In this document: positions 1 to 12,346 of the stretch, one piece after another | How positions within the stretch are numbered: the first letter of the stretch is position 1 | Layout: every line of letters starts with the position of its first letter | Source of the DNA: Agarophyton chilense | Lineage: Eukaryota > Rhodophyta > Florideophyceae > Gracilariales > Gracilariaceae | DNA: 64,000 nucleotides | Direction of reading: 5' to 3' | Assembly: GCA_030374765.1 (NCBI GenBank) | Contig: JARGXX010000017.1 | Location: 62,001-126,000 of the forward strand | The notes under the pieces: model-generated | What the model was told of the DNA's origin: nothing | Databases searched by the model: none | What the model saw: the letters and a program-made list of their open reading frames with translations, nothing else | Translations under genes and position numbers: made by a program

Positions 1-2327
1 AGGAGGAGGAGAGGGGATGGTGAGAGGGGATGGGATTCCAGTGCTGGAGTGCGTGCGACCGGTAGATGGCGTGGATGGTTTCTCCATGGGCCGTGGATCG
101 TCGCTTGGAGGTGTGGCGGTAATGAGCTTTGAAGAGGGTGTGGGCGTGTTTGTAGATGCCAGCATCGTTGAGGTGGAGGCCACCGTATCTTGGAATGTCA
201 TTGATCATGTGATCGAGGAGGTGGAACTTGAGGGTGCCGAGGTTGGAGGTGTGTTGAGGGCCGAGAGTGGTCACTGCCGCGAGTTTGAAGGAGAGAATGT
301 GGTTCTTTAGTGTTGAGAGTGCATCTTCTGTCCATTCTGGGACGGTGTTGTAGCGCATGAACATGAGGAGGAGGTCGGTGTATTTGGGGAAGACGGTGGT
401 GATCGGGGCGCTTTGTACTTCGTTGCAGCACCTTTTGAAGAAAGCGCCGATGAAGGGGAAGAAAATGTCGAGAGCGAGGTAGATTTTGGCTCCAAGCATG
501 CCGCGTATGCCTTCTGGAGTGAAGAATCCGTTGAGGTTACGAGCGCTGTCGAAGGTGGAGAAGTTGATGCGGAGGCCTTGGGCGGAGGAGTGAGCTTCGA
601 TCGCGGCGAGGATGGAGTTGGAGTGGTTGAGTATAGAGTTGCGGACGGACATGAAGGAGCGGGAGGTGTTGGAGGGGCCGATGATGGTGAAGAGAGATTC
701 GGACTTTAGCCTTTCGATGGCTGTGAGTTTGATGAGCTTGGAGATTCCGAGGTGAAAGTTGTGGACGGGTTCAAATGCGAAGATAATGTAGTGGGTGAGC
801 TCTCGGGAGATGGTGTGGAGGGGACAGGATACAAGAATGGAGCTGTATTTCGCGAGGGATACTTCTTGGAGGGCTGTGAGTGCTTCCTCTTTCTTGGTGC
901 GGGCGACTCTTGGTTTTCGGGAGAGGTGCGCCTGTTCAGAGTCATGGAAGAGTGAGGTGTGCAGCTTTCGAGTGTTGGAGGTGTGATGGGGGGTGTGGGA
1001 GGGAGCGTTGTGAGAGGGTTCGTGGAGGAGGGAGCGAGTGAGGTGACATCGGTCGCAGGGTCTCTTGGGGCGTGTTACGTGGGAGATAGCGAGGATTTTT
1101 TTGGCCTCGGGGATTTCTGCGCAGTAGCTTGCGAGGACTGGGTGACCTTTGCGGAGGAATTTGGGAGCGTCGCGGAAGGGGAAGCCGAAAAGAGCGAAAG
1201 AGAGAAGGGGCTGGAGGATAGTTTTAATGGCGGCTTGTGTGAGTTCCATTCTTGTTTCGAGATGGATAGTTGCGGACGAGCTGGGAATAGCGTCTGCTTC
1301 GGGAGCAGATGCAGTTGGCTGGAAGTAGGTTGGGAGGTAACCGACGAGGGTGAGGTTTTGAGAGATGCATTTTCGTCTGAAGGAGTCCGAGTAGTTGAGG
1401 AGGGTGATGTGGAGGGGGTAGGAGGTGACAGAGAAGGCATTGAGGGAGATGGAGGACTTGTCCAAGCAGAGATGGATGAAACCGATGATGGAGTCTATTC
1501 CGGTTGTGTGGGGGCAGTGCCATATGATTTTGTCGTTCTTGGACTGAATGGTGGCGGATTTGAGTGCGGGGACACGTTGTGCAGGAGAGAAGCCGCCATG
1601 GGGTGAGAGATGGCGGGGAAACCGGATTATGAGTTTTGGGCGATGGGGTGGAATAAGGTGATGTGGTGGTGTGCGAGGAAGAGCTGATGATTGAGGACAT
1701 CCATTGGGTTTTTGAGGTAGACAGTTGCGGAGAAGTGGTTGAGAGTGTGGATTATGGAGTGCAGGACGAAGCCGAAGGAACCAATGCGGTGCGTGCAGAG
1801 GTTTTCCTGGAGTTTGATGCATTGACGGGAAGAGGAAATGGTTCGCTGGAAGATTGACGTGGAGAAGCTTGGATCGTTGAGGATGGTGATGAGCTCGTCC
1901 ACTTTTCGGTGGCCGATTTTGTATGTAATGGAAGAGATGTAGAGGAATAGCTGCTCTACTTGTGGGCGTTCGAAGATAGGGGTGAAGGGGGGGTGGGGGA
2001 GTGGAGCTGAGGATGAGATGGAGCAGAGAGGACAGTTAGCGATGAGGTGTGCGTCTGCGGTGTGGAGGGAGAGGGCATGTTCCTGGTGGTAGTAGGAGTT
2101 CTCATCTGCGAGGACGACGTTATTGGAGGGGCGGTTTGAGGGGGTGAGAGAGGCGTGCGGTGGAGGAGTGGACTTGTGGCGCTTTGTGCGCCGGGAAAAG
2201 TGGGTATGGTTGGTGGGGGCGTGCGTTTTGTGAGGGAGAGCCGGTGAGGACACATTCGTTGGTGGCGCTGTAGGGCTGGGGTGGTGCGGGCGAAGAAGGA
2301 ACAACGGGAGAAGCAGGAGCGAGGCAT
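1..2327 (-). pseudogene. KDZ-like transposase gene, copy A (decayed, truncated by window edge)
   Basis: Read on the minus strand from an ATG at 2327, this matches the better copy at 41928-44900 segment by segment. Shared parts are an N-terminal Cys/His cluster (CSFFAR...ALQRHQ), a VLYISSI/LFLYISSI segment, a CAEIPEAK...CDRC cysteine pair, an FEPVHNFHLG motif and a NLGTLKFHLLDH motif near the window edge. The frame changes near 2215. A TAA interrupts it at about 1627-1629, followed by further frame changes, for example near 1580. The copy is therefore a pseudogene. The KDZ assignment rests on the order of the cysteine cluster, the HNFHLG motif and the KFHLLDHIVDDIRR-type motif; it is a family-level guess. 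The 3' end lies outside the window. Confidence 0.55.
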
Positions 2328-2399
2328 GGCGTGGAATGCGGGGGGCGATTGGATGCGGAAGAAGGGAAAAGAAGCAGAGGGCGTAGAGGTTATGGCGCA

Positions 2400-3785
2400 T
2401 GGGGTGCGGTGATAATTGTATGGGGAGAGATTTGAGGCATGCAGATCACGTGATGAAAGGCTGTGGGGAGCAGTCGAGACGGACAGCGGGCACTGACACC
2501 TGCGTTGTGGTAGTATGGGAATTTGGTTATGTGCCGGCGATTTGCCATATTTCTATTCCTAATTTGATATTTACTGCTATTGACAGGCTTCCATTACTAT
2601 TACGCGAACATGAGTGAGGGTAGCGAAATTTTGAAACACATGCATAATGTTTTAGCATGCACACCTGATTGGGGCTCGCATAAACTTCGGATTATGCAGT
2701 TTTTTGCTAGTTCAATTTCCCTAAAAACTAGCAACTTTGAATGAGAGAAGTTATTTTGCGAAAATATGGAACTGCAAAAATGAAAAAATTCATTTGTTTT
2801 CCATCCATTTTAGTTCGTCCATTTTTTAACGCCTAAACTAGAGTTCCGAGAACAAAGACGTAATCACAGATTATCACGTTTGTTCGGTTGCAGACAATCA
2901 ACTGCTTTGATTTGACCTTCTCGCTATCGTTCACGTATGTTTTGAGATACGTTCAGTCTGGGAATCAATTTTATGGTGCAATGCCGTGAGAAACAGCAGT
3001 CACGAAGATGATCGAATCTCCCCTTTAAGAGGTTAAGTCAGTAAACGGAGCCTCATTTGCTAAGAACGCCTAAGTAGGAGTTAAGTGCGAGGTTTGACTT
3101 CATCAAAAGCCCTGAGAGTATAAAAGAAGCGTTATAATCGGCAAAACGTGTGTAAGGTATTCTACTATAAGGTTTCAAATTCAAAAAAGTAGTGACGGCA
3201 ACAAGGAAAATGTCAATAGTGTGTCGCTCCACGAACAAATGAATAATCATCAGCGAAAGAGAAAAAGCAACAAAAGGAGTGGGGTAGAATGATTTATGAA
3301 AAACAAGAAAAAAGAGAGAAAAAACCTAATAGTAGGGTAAGAATCTACTGAATGTGGGCAGAGCGAGCCGATCACATTGTCGAGGAAAATAAAGTCGAAG
3401 CAAGGCTGATGAAAAATTCATAGGCTACGCGAAATACACTCTAAGAAATGTGAGTACTTGCGCAGGCTAACAAGCCTAAAGCCAGAAACCCTTGATTTGG
3501 GGGTTTATTTGGAAAGTTGGAGGGGTTGCAAAAACACTAAATAGTAATAATTAATGTAGTAAGTCTCCCTACAACCTTCTGAAATATTAAAGTAAATATC
3601 TAAACGATCCAGAAATGTTGGGAACCACCTGTCATCTATCCACGCTGGACGTGTTCTAGTCAAAATTATCTGTTGGAGCCACGGCGCGTACGCGTTAGAG
3701 GTTCCTTCGCTTGCTGCACGGTACGTTTTTACGATTTGCAAGAATTACAGCTACCGAAGATCTGAGAGTCGCAAAATGTGTAGTG
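2400..3785. other. AT-rich stretch without recognisable gene
   Basis: No ORF here reads like a protein I recognise. Apart from the small inverted repeat at 2704-2734 it is AT-rich unique-looking sequence between KDZ copy A and the LTR of the old gypsy element. The 62-78 codon frames on the minus strand have no recognisable motifs. Confidence 0.5.
2704..2734. repeat. Small inverted repeat upstream of KDZ copy A
   Basis: Arms TTGCTAGTT (2704-2712) and AACTAGCAA (2726-2734) surround a 13-base spacer. A near-identical structure, with GGGAA in the spacer when read in the transposase direction, lies upstream of the other KDZ copy at 41664-41697. It may be part of the element's terminus or promoter. 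Confidence 0.5.
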
Positions 3786-4766
3786 TGGTATGCATACTTG
3801 TACAAGTCACCTCAAAACAAAAACCAATAATAATAAAAAAAACCGACAAAGCAAAATGAAAACAGTGAAAGCATATATGAAAGCTTTTATTTTTTTAGAA
3901 AGAGCCCTCCGTGCGTAAGAAGTCAAGCGCCATGTCACGCACGCCAAAAACGACATCCACTATGAAGCAGTCGACATCAAACGCAATTGCAGAGAAAGCC
4001 ATTCGATCTAGGAGCCCGCGAAGATACAGACACGGCACATGTAGCCGAGCCTCCTCCCTGTCTGCATTCGAGACAGGTTGGCCACGTGCCACGGCGCGTA
4101 ACATCTCGCCGGCCTCCTCAATCGCCGCCACCTGCATCTCCGACACCGCAGGGAGGCCCGAATCAGGGGCTGCTATGGCGCTTCTTGATTCGCCAGACAT
4201 GTTGCTGTCATCAATGACGCGAACTTTTCATGGATCGTACGCTCAGAAGTAGTACGAAGGAATAGGCATCACGTCGCAGAATTGAATGGTGGTAGAAGTA
4301 TTCGGGGCGATAAGTAACGGGTAGGGAGGACAAGTAATTTTTGTCAAATAGAATCGATTGCAGCTAGAGAGCCTCTGCTTTCAATGGACGACCGCTTTTT
4401 TTTTCATACAAAATCAGACCACTGAGTCGGCAGGGCAAGGTCATGCCCGCACATGAGCACCACGAATTCGGAACGTATCGCAAATGAGTTCTGCATCGAG
4501 TAAGTCGCGCAGATAGAGACAGGCTGGCCTTTTGCCGGATCGGAAGCCGCACAAAATTTCGAGCTAACCTGCCTCCTAATTGTCTATTTAAGGCCGGCCT
4601 CGGTCGGCTTCGACCAACTCTGGATAAATCAGCTCGACTAAAGCGCCTCAATGCCCTCCCTTCTTATGCAACCAAATCATACCATATTACAGTCTCTGAC
4701 TCTATTTCCATCATATTTCCGCCTCTTACTTTGTTTACTTTGGGGTAGGGTTTGATCTCCACAGCA
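3786..4766 (+). repeat. 5' LTR of old gypsy element
   Basis: It starts TGGTATGCATACTTG and ends ...CCACAGCA, directly followed by a TGGCGCC primer-binding motif at 4768. The start matches 11995 (TGATATGCATACTTG) and the similarity runs through both pieces of the split 3' copy (11995-12346 and 23478 to about 23990). The last third is also similar to 37067-37260. At about 980 bp it is in the usual LTR range. Many substitutions and small indels separate the copies, so the element is old. A minus-strand frame at 3895-4200 inside the LTR is conserved loosely in both copies but I do not recognise it. Confidence 0.75.
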
Positions 4767-4767
4767 G

Positions 4768-4780
4768 TGGCGCCGATTCA
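4768..4780 (+). other. Primer-binding site candidate of old gypsy element
   Basis: TGGCGCCG begins two bases after the LTR end. TGG plus a sequence complementary to an acceptor stem is the usual start of a tRNA primer-binding site in LTR retroelements. The exact tRNA cannot be named from this sequence. Confidence 0.6.
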
Positions 4781-4989
4781 TTCTGCGAACCCGTCACTTA
4801 CGTGGGACTGTTTAGCACCTCTCCTTGTTCACGGAACCGCGTGATACGGCATAAGTCTTACATCTAACGGCTATTAGGCACTCGTTCAAGAGTAAGTGAC
4901 TCTCAATACTCTTTTGTTGTTGTGTGCAAGTACTGAGTTCTTTCTGTCTTGCATATAGTTACAACGTCTGCGATATCACCAAGCGAAAT

Positions 4990-6560
4990 ACTCAACTATG
5001 CGAGGCTCTGATTCGGAAGTGGAAGCCGTCAGCGTCACCAAGAAAGCAGCATACAACACCGACTCTTCCCCTTCTCTCGAACACCTTAGCAATCTCTGGG
5101 CTCAGTACATTTTTTGCGTCGTCACTTAATATGAACAGGGTCACAGCGGTTCTTCATCTCGTAAGACTTTCTTGAATCGCTTTACCGTCTGCAGAATCAA
5201 CGTGCAGAGTCAGCGACAGTAGAAGGTTCACCAAGGCGGACGTAAGCATCTAAACATGTTACGAAGTGCTTATAAAAAAGAAACCGGCGTCTTGTGACGC
5301 GTATGCGATATCAAGTTTCCCGGAGATCACGACCTCAGAGTTCATTATAAAAGTCGTCGTCATCGAGCCGGCACCAGACAGAAGAATAACACTATTTACT
5401 AGAATAGTTGCGAGATATACATCCAGTCTTTTCATCGCTATAAAGGCCTTAACCAGTTTTATTTTATTACATTACATCTTTATACCTTTAGCTCTGCCTG
5501 CCGCACATAAAATGATCACTTTATCATTCGCATGCTCTACCTATTACGCTCTTCCTTTCTGTCGTCTTTCTTTGACTTCTTTACTTTGCCCTACTCTGGG
5601 CTGGTACTCTCAAAAGAATATCTACTACATGTCTCCACTTGGATTGTCACCACTCGCGTTGTGTCCTTTTCCTATATTTACGGATATGACGGTTACATGG
5701 TACTCTCGAGGAGGCGCGAGCTCTTCTGATGGTACAGAGTTAAATGTTTCTGACGGATCCAGTGAAAATATGCGCAAGTTTCATACCAATTACGAACATT
5801 TTGATACTGGTAGAAAAGATGATGAAATCCATGCGTTTGAATTTCTCGGAATTTTGGAAGGCAGGGCTTTTGGATTGTATTTTGATACAATTGCTTTGGA
5901 AAGTGACCCGAATGATGAAGCTAAAGGTAACGCTATCATGTAGCAGACGTTCTTGGACCCTTTTGGGACGGCAGAGGAGCCTGTGGAACACATCTGAAAG
6001 GCACTCAGCGCTCGTATAGAATATAATAACCTCTTAAAATCCATGAAGGGTACAGAAGATTCATTCGTGAGGGCTGAATTCAACGAGAAAGCCAGGTTTG
6101 GTTTGCTTAGAACTGCATTCATGCAGTACGCTGATCTGACGCAGTTTGTGATATTCCGTGGGGCTCCGGACTAAAAGTCATTAATATTGTTCGGGAAAGG
6201 GTTTGTTGCTGGAAAGAATATTCTGGGAGATTATCATTTATTTAACATGAAACCCTCTCCAAATAAAGTGATTGCCAGAAACAAGGCGAGCGGGGCTCAT
6301 CCGATAGAAGAAGAAGTTAACCAGTTTTCTGACCAGCTTTCAAAACTAGCCCTATTTGTTAAAAAGCCACAGACACCTGATGCTAAGCCTGCAAGAGAAG
6401 AAGAGCATCTTCGTACGTATTGTCAGAGGCTAGGCTACTATTCGATTGGCTGCCCTCTTCATCCCCACCGTGATACGCGTTTCGGATGATGTGGTAAGAA
6501 TGGTCAGTCAATAAACAACTATTGGAAACGAGGCCCTAGCCAAAAAACGGGAGTTGCATT
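4990..6560 (+). pseudogene. gag remnant of old gypsy element
   Basis: A short gag-like start (reading SDSEVEAVSVTKK near 5008-5050) has a counterpart at 37615-37650. A frame ending at 5943 and continuing to about 6480 after stops at 5941 and beyond gives gag-like text, with FLGILEGRAFGLYF at about 5850-5880 and a degenerate cysteine knuckle (YCQRLGYYSIGCP) near 6418-6456. Several stops and frame changes interrupt it. The long ORF beginning at 5266 is probably fortuitous in its first half, which is hydrophobic and unlike gag. Confidence 0.5.
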
Positions 6561-7079
6561 TGAAGATGTGAGTAGCTAGTCTCGCGAAGAAGATCGTTTA
6601 CGGGACCGTGGTCGTCAGAAAGCGGCAGCAGAACGTCCGAGCCTAGCCGGGTTTCAGTAGTCGGTACCAATGATTTGAGTAATAACCAGCTTGTGGCAGC
6701 CACGAAGAGGACCACAGAGGGAGCTTTGTTGCAAAAGCAGATGAGGACCGGAGACCGGATGGGCATCAGATCGCTTTTGTATTCGGAACCACCATCGAGG
6801 AGCGGTAAACCTCAACATCACTATTTTTCACAAGGCAAGCGCTCGGAAAATCCCAGAAAGTCGTCATCCGGAAAAGCTTCCAGTAATTCTATACTGGAAG
6901 AACGCACAGAAAAGTAAAAAACTATGGAGTAATTGGCTAACGTCTCATCACGACTCCCGTTTGGAAAACTCATCCATGGAGATGCAGAAGTCGTGAAAGA
7001 GGTCCTGCGACGTACAACATCAGGTAAGTCTTCTCACCGGAGGGCCAATGCAGCTGAAATAAATCGCGATGATCGAAGA

Positions 7080-7400
7080 CTAAAGGCTGTGCCTGTCAGG
7101 GCTTACGGGATAAAGACGCAAGTAATATTGCACTCTGGAGCTATCCCGAACATCATGTCAGCCAAATTGGTAGAGAAACTGTGGCTGGAACCAAAACCAA
7201 CTGACAGTCAGATCAAAGTAACGAACGGAAATATAGCCGTTGTGACTTTTATATTGACCAGTATTCCCTTTAGGTTTGAATACGTAATAGTTCCGCTATA
7301 ATTACTAGTCGTTCAAAAGCCACCGTTTGACGTAATCATTGGTTGTCCGACATTGAAAAAGCTGCATATATCGACCTCGGTTCACGAGAAGTCTCGATGA
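7080..7400 (+). pseudogene. Retroviral-type aspartic protease remnant (old gypsy)
   Basis: The segment reads VILHSGAIPNIMSAKLVEKL and, after a stop at 7301, PFDVIIGCPTL. This is the DSGA...DVIIG layout of gypsy proteases. The catalytic aspartate is replaced by histidine (HSGA), so this copy could not encode an active protease. It lies between gag and reverse transcriptase as expected. Confidence 0.6.
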
Positions 7401-7654
7401 AATACGAAAAGAAATCGATTTTTCTTGGCTTAGACTTGGGTCAATCTGGTCTTGAAACCTACACATCACTCTCTAGAACTAAGAGTATGGACTTCACCTT
7501 CTGATTCCGATTCCATCCCATCTGACTCGGACGAAGAAGAGATCATGAACCTTATAACTGGGCCACAGACAGATCGCCTATTATTAATACAGATGTTACC
7601 ATTTTAGCACTAGATCAGTGCAACCAAATCGTTACGCAAAGAAGTCCCCCGCAT

Positions 7655-8530
7655 TTGGATGAAAATGTAGATTATGCAGACACTGAACGGCCTACGCAAG
7701 GGCCTGGGCCAAAAATCGAGGGAGATCGAGCTGAAGGCTCATTACAGGCCCCAGCTTCAAATTTTCTGACGTGTAACTGGAGACCTTTTACAGTGCAGGG
7801 TCGTATTTATGACGAACTTAGGGCCAAAGGGGTTAACTCTCACCCGAGCAATGTCCGAGTCACCGGTCCAAATGGCCCTATTATACCACCTGCAATCGAG
7901 ATAAGTTCACCGGGAGTTCGACAGGCTACAACGCCTCTGGAAAACCAGCGACGCCCTGAAGAGATCACCAGCGAATTTGCTAACCCCAATACCCCAGTGT
8001 CAAAAACTCCAGAAAGTTGCCCCAATCCTTCATCATTCCAAAGTATCCCAACTGACGCAAACGTGCAACTGCTGGAAGATGGGAATGAACATGAAGGCCA
8101 TTATCGAACCGAGGAATATCGGGGAAATGCAGAACAGGAAGAAGAAAACGAAGAAGATGATGAAGAGCAAAGCACCGAGATAAAAATAGAAAATTATTCA
8201 CCTTTCTTACGTGACCCAGTTCTCAATGTGCCGTTATTAGACGAAATTTTTGTCATGCATATTGAAGATAGAGCCTCTACAAACGAGTATTTCGAAATTC
8301 GATTTAGGATAAGGCAGCGTTACTACCATTACCGTTTAGATTCGCCCCATCCGCCATTTGGGCGTACTGGGGCCTTCGGCGAAGACGATGAGAGAGATTT
8401 CGTTCTCGAGTTTGAAGAAAATCTCCCTCGCGAAGTGTACACAATTCAGCCACCACCGGGCGTCACAGTTGTAGCGCCACCCGGAAGTCGTCGGCATCAA
8501 ACTTATGACGACAATAGACGATATGTTTAA
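7655..8530 (+). CDS. Acidic linker ORF between protease and RT (old gypsy)
   Basis: This 291-codon open frame lies between the protease and reverse transcriptase of the old element. Its middle is strongly acidic, with a run of Glu and Asp near residues 155-175. The C-terminal part (FEIRFRIRQRYYHYRL...FGRTGAFGEDDERDFVLEFEENLPREVY) looks like real protein but I do not recognise it. In many gypsy elements this place is filled by a variable pol linker. It is open despite the decay around it, so it may be chance survival. No function is assigned. Confidence 0.4.
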   Translation: MDENVDYADTERPTQGPGPKIEGDRAEGSLQAPASNFLTCNWRPFTVQGRIYDELRAKGVNSHPSNVRVTGPNGPIIPPAIEISSPGVRQATTPLENQRRPEEITSEFANPNTPVSKTPESCPNPSSFQSIPTDANVQLLEDGNEHEGHYRTEEYRGNAEQEEENEEDDEEQSTEIKIENYSPFLRDPVLNVPLLDEIFVMHIEDRASTNEYFEIRFRIRQRYYHYRLDSPHPPFGRTGAFGEDDERDFVLEFEENLPREVYTIQPPPGVTVVAPPGSRRHQTYDDNRRYV

Positions 8531-8799
8531 TCATAAGGAGAAAAGAACATATCTCATGGTACAGCAAATCACCAGGGGCACTGTAAATCGTGTCAGAATT
8601 GTTGAGTGGGTTTTCACTATCCTGAAAGCTGTCATATCGAAGTATTCCGTCTCTTTGCAACGATGGAAGAACCCAAGAAGCAGAGAGGCGAGCCCTTTCT
8701 GACCTTTGATACCGTCTTCCGGAAATAGCGGGACATAGTCCTTTCAAGGCTAGAACATCTCCCAGAAACAACCCAATAGATATTTACCGACGTTATTTT

Positions 8800-9950
8800 A
8801 AAAGTACGGGTTATTGCCTGGTGGTTGCATGATTTACGTCTAGATAATGTACCAGTTACGTATGAATTTGATATGAAAACCGATAACCCAATCAGGTCCC
8901 GCGTTCGAAGACTTCCACCGAAGTTCAACGAAGTAGTTCAAAAAGAAGTAGAACGCATGTTAGAAGCCAGTATCATCCGCCCTTGTACTTCGGCTTGGTC
9001 ATTTCCAGTCCTAATAGCCACGAAGAAATATTGAAACTCTAAGTTCCGCGACGACTACCATGCCTTAAATATGATCTTGAAACCAGACCGATAGCCACTC
9101 CCGCACATGGATCAGATATTTGACGAATTGGGTGGTTGTAGCTTTTCACTACTCTCGATCTCTTCCTCGGATATTGGAAGAGTCGAATGACTACCAGATG
9201 TAATTAAATGACCACATTTGTCTGAGGCCAGGGAACTTTCGGATTTCAGTTCATTCCTTTTGGAGTGATGAATGCTCCGGCTGCATTTCAGCGGATGATG
9301 GACTCTATTCTGGTAAACATCTCGTTCGCGCGGGTCCACGTAGACGACGTGGTCATCTTAGCAAAGTCTATGAAAGAGCAATTGAGGCACTTTGAAGAAT
9401 ATATAGAAATAATTTCAAACCATGGGTTAAAAATCATGATCTCGAAGTGCGATTTTGTTCAGCCTAGTATTTTCCTGATAGGTCACATTATGGACTCTAG
9501 CAAAGAATCCGTTGATATGAGCAAAGTATCGCTGATACAGGAAGCACAAGTACTAACGACCACTCCCAAGCTTCGTTGTTTTATTGGGTTGGCAAGTTAT
9601 AACAGTCGATTCATCAAAGATTTCGCAAACACATCGCCTCCTCTTCACGCAGCCACCTCTGGAAACCGAAAGCCGATTTTCACCCCAAAAACTACCACAG
9701 CCTTCCAATCGTTTGAAGGCAAGCCCAGATCACACACGGTTCTTACCTTTCCAGACTTAACATCCCCTTTTCGAGCTTAAACAGATACATCTTTTCTGGC
9801 CCTGGGAGCCGTGCAAACAAAAAAGAGGAGGTTAGTAGCTTTCACCCTGTTCAGTTCGTCAGCTGAACTATAAAAGTATCGGAATGGTACTAATAGATGT
9901 GTGAGAAAGAAGCAATAGCAGTTTTGTTTCCACTGAAGAAGTTTCGGTTA
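8800..9950 (+). pseudogene. Reverse transcriptase/RNase H remnant (old gypsy)
   Basis: The fragments are in order. At 8825-9034 comes the RT N-terminus (VRRLPPKFNEVVQKEVERMLEASIIRP...SFPVLIATKK). At 9240-9780 come FGVMNAPAAFQRMMD, the VHVDDVVI active-site box, and the thumb/connection text LRCFIGLASYNSRFIKDFA. RNase H text begins after the stop at 9778-9780 (TDTSFLALGAV). Stops and frame changes at about 9034, 9190 and 9780 inactivate it. The YxDD box reads HVDD here, so the metal-binding Asp pair is kept. Confidence 0.75.
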
Positions 9951-10299
9951 TATTTGCTTGGGGCAAAACTATTTTTGCTCGTAACAGACTACCAAGCTCT
10001 CAGCTATACATTTAAGAAGAAAGACATTCATAAAAGGCTAGCTCGATGACTAAATCTTCATTCCGAGTATGAATTTGAGATTGTCTAAAGGCCTGTGAAA
10101 GGGAATGCGGCGGCGGACAATCTCTCCACATTTGCGAAAGGGAAAGCCTCCAACCCCTCGGACACCCACTACGCTGAGGATGGTGTCGAAAGGATACCGT
10201 TTGATAATCTTGGTACTTTCTGTTCTGAAATCAGCCGCTACCTCAGTAATTATCTCTGTGGGCGCTAATGACCCAAAAAACAACGAGCTGAACGTTAGA

Positions 10300-11420
10300 G
10301 AAATACTAAAAGATTCCTCTTTCAGGAATCAAAGCTATGTCGACGCACAAAAATGTCTAAAACCGACTCCACTAATAGAAGCACGCTCAAATATTTTTAG
10401 TTCTTTTCACTTTGACGTGGGACACTGGGGCACTGACTTTACAAAGCATTTCATATGTGACAGGTTTTGGTGGCCACAAATGTTCACGGACATATTTGCA
10501 TATGTTCGAAGTTGTAAAGGTTATCAGCACATGAACCCTTTGATAGGCTACCTTTCTGGCCAGTTGTCTCGTCTGAAAAACGTCTTTAGCACATTTTCAA
10601 TGTGTTTTGCGGGCGCGCTGCCTCGCACGAAGAAAGGAAATCGTTTCACGCCAATCGGAGTTGAGCATCTGACGGGATGGCCGATCGCTGTAGCTACTAA
10701 GCCCCAGACTGTTGCAATCGTGCTAATTTTTGTTAAATCCCAAATAGCTGACCCATTCGGGCCTCTTCTTCTCTATTCTATGATATTTTTACCTATTCTA
10801 AAGCCGAGACTGTCAAGAATTTCATGGACCAGAAATGATTCTCTCCAAGGCCAGTACTAGCATATGCATCAATGTACAATGAAAGGGCGGAACGAATGAT
10901 TGGAAGAATCAAGAAAGCGATCGGTAAGGCAATATTTGATAGGAAGAAGAATTACAATGAGGCTTAAAAATAGTGTTATGAATGGATACCGACGTCGCCG
11001 TGTGGCGAGAGGAAAGCCACCATTTCAGCTACTAGAAGCCATACCACCAAGAATGATACAGAGGAACCTCCTCTTCTCAATGAGCGCTCTGTACTGGATG
11101 ATTGCCAACAAGAGATCTTGGCAGGGACCATCGGTCGTGCCAATAGGATTGTAGAGCAGCTCCAACGTCAATATGATACAGCATCGGTTCAAGGTTGGAG
11201 ATGAAGTATAAGTGGTACATGAAAAAGCTCTGAACCCGAACATTATTAAGTGGCCCCGTTCCAATCAAAGTTCTATGGTCCATACAGAACAGCGAAAGCA
11301 ATGCACCCTAGATATGTGCTATTCTAACCGCTTCAAAGATACACTTGAAAGAGTGTACACACCCGACTATTTAGGGCTTATAAGAGAAGATCCCAACATC
11401 TGCATGACTTCACCATGACT
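10300..11420 (+). pseudogene. Integrase remnant (old gypsy)
   Basis: FHFDVGHWGTDFTKHF...RFWWPQMFTDIFAYVRSC at about 10408-10520 is the HHCC zinc-binding layout of gypsy integrases. The second cysteine of the CxxC pair is missing (CKGYQ). A core-like segment (IGVEHLTGWPIAVATKPQT) follows at 10650-10710. Further broken frames to 11400 include RFKVGDEV, typical of the C-terminal integrase region. Multiple stops make it a pseudogene. Confidence 0.65.
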
Positions 11421-11994
11421 ATGGGCGAATAATGTTCAGGAAAACTATCCATATTATTTCAAAGCGCAAAGAGGTTGTTTTGCTCCCAGTTTGCGCCAAC
11501 TATGACAGACTCACATCAAGTTTTAGTCTAAGTGGTAATATCTTCGCTGGATCTACAATCTCTCAGGGGATGGCCCCTTTGCACCTTAAAAATCAGTTGG
11601 AATAATTCGTGTGGAACCTTTATCATTCCCTCCTTGCTTTGTTCAAGGTGTATGGACCATCCTTCGGAGGTCATCGTAGCCACTTGCTTGGCACAATGGC
11701 CGATTTTGTCTACTTTGGCTTTGGCTTCAGAACCGTTGTCTATACTCGATTGAAAGCTTTTATATACCATTTTGTAGTAAGCCAGTATGGACATTTACCC
11801 TATTCCGAGCTTTATGTGCAGGAAACAAAGGGTTTTCTAGAGCGTCACTCTGAAACTTCTAGAATTAGTTACCTCCCCCACGAAGACTGTAGGTCTGTGC
11901 CGTTTATGTTGGACAGGGAACACAGAAAAGGCTCTCTTTTATTACATTAAGCAGACGATCGCCAGGCGAAGCGATCTTTAATCGGGTGGGCATA
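11420..11994. other. Non-coding 3' internal region of old gypsy element
   Basis: This lies between the integrase remnant and the 3' LTR. Both strands have ORFs of 73-113 codons without recognisable motifs. The purine-rich TCGGGTGGGCATA directly before 11995 may be a worn polypurine tract; compare GAGGGGGATA before the younger element's 3' LTR. Confidence 0.4.
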
Positions 11995-12346
11995 TGATAT
12001 GCATACTTGTACAAGTGCACTCAAAACAAAAATCTTATAATAATTATAAAAAAACCAACCAAGAAAAATTCAAACAATGAAAGCAAATATGAAACCTTTT
12101 ATTTTAGTAAAAGAAAACCTTAGGTGCGTTGGAAGTCAAGCACCATGTCACGCACGCCAAGATCGATATCCACAATGAAGCAGCTGACATCACATGCACT
12201 TAAGGAGAAAGCCATTCCATCTAATAGCTCACGCAGATACGGACAGGCACATGCAGCAGAGCCTCCTCCCTTTCCGCATTCGGTAAAGGCCAGCCACATG
12301 CCACCGCGTGCAGAATCTTGCCAGCCTCTTCAATTGCGGCACCCTG
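11995..12346 (+). repeat. 3' LTR of old gypsy element, first piece
   Basis: It aligns to 3786-4136 of the 5' LTR, for example TGCATACTTGTACAAGT and CATGTCACGCACGCCAA. The alignment stops at the insertion point of the younger gypsy element and resumes at 23478. Confidence 0.75.
12341..12346 (+). repeat. Target-site duplication (left) of young gypsy element
   Basis: ACCCTG immediately before the 5' LTR is repeated at 23478-23483 immediately after the 3' LTR. If the LTR is taken to end in CA, the duplication is 5 bp (CCCTG), the usual gypsy size. Confidence 0.75.

Noticed and set aside
959..1606. 215-codon plus-strand ORF
   Set aside because: It is the antisense shadow of KDZ copy A; the minus-strand reading matches copy B block by block while this Gly/Glu/Val-rich text matches nothing.
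5266..5943. 225-codon ORF as a membrane protein
   Set aside because: The hydrophobic first half lies in the gypsy gag region; only the last third looks like gag, so a separate membrane protein is unlikely.
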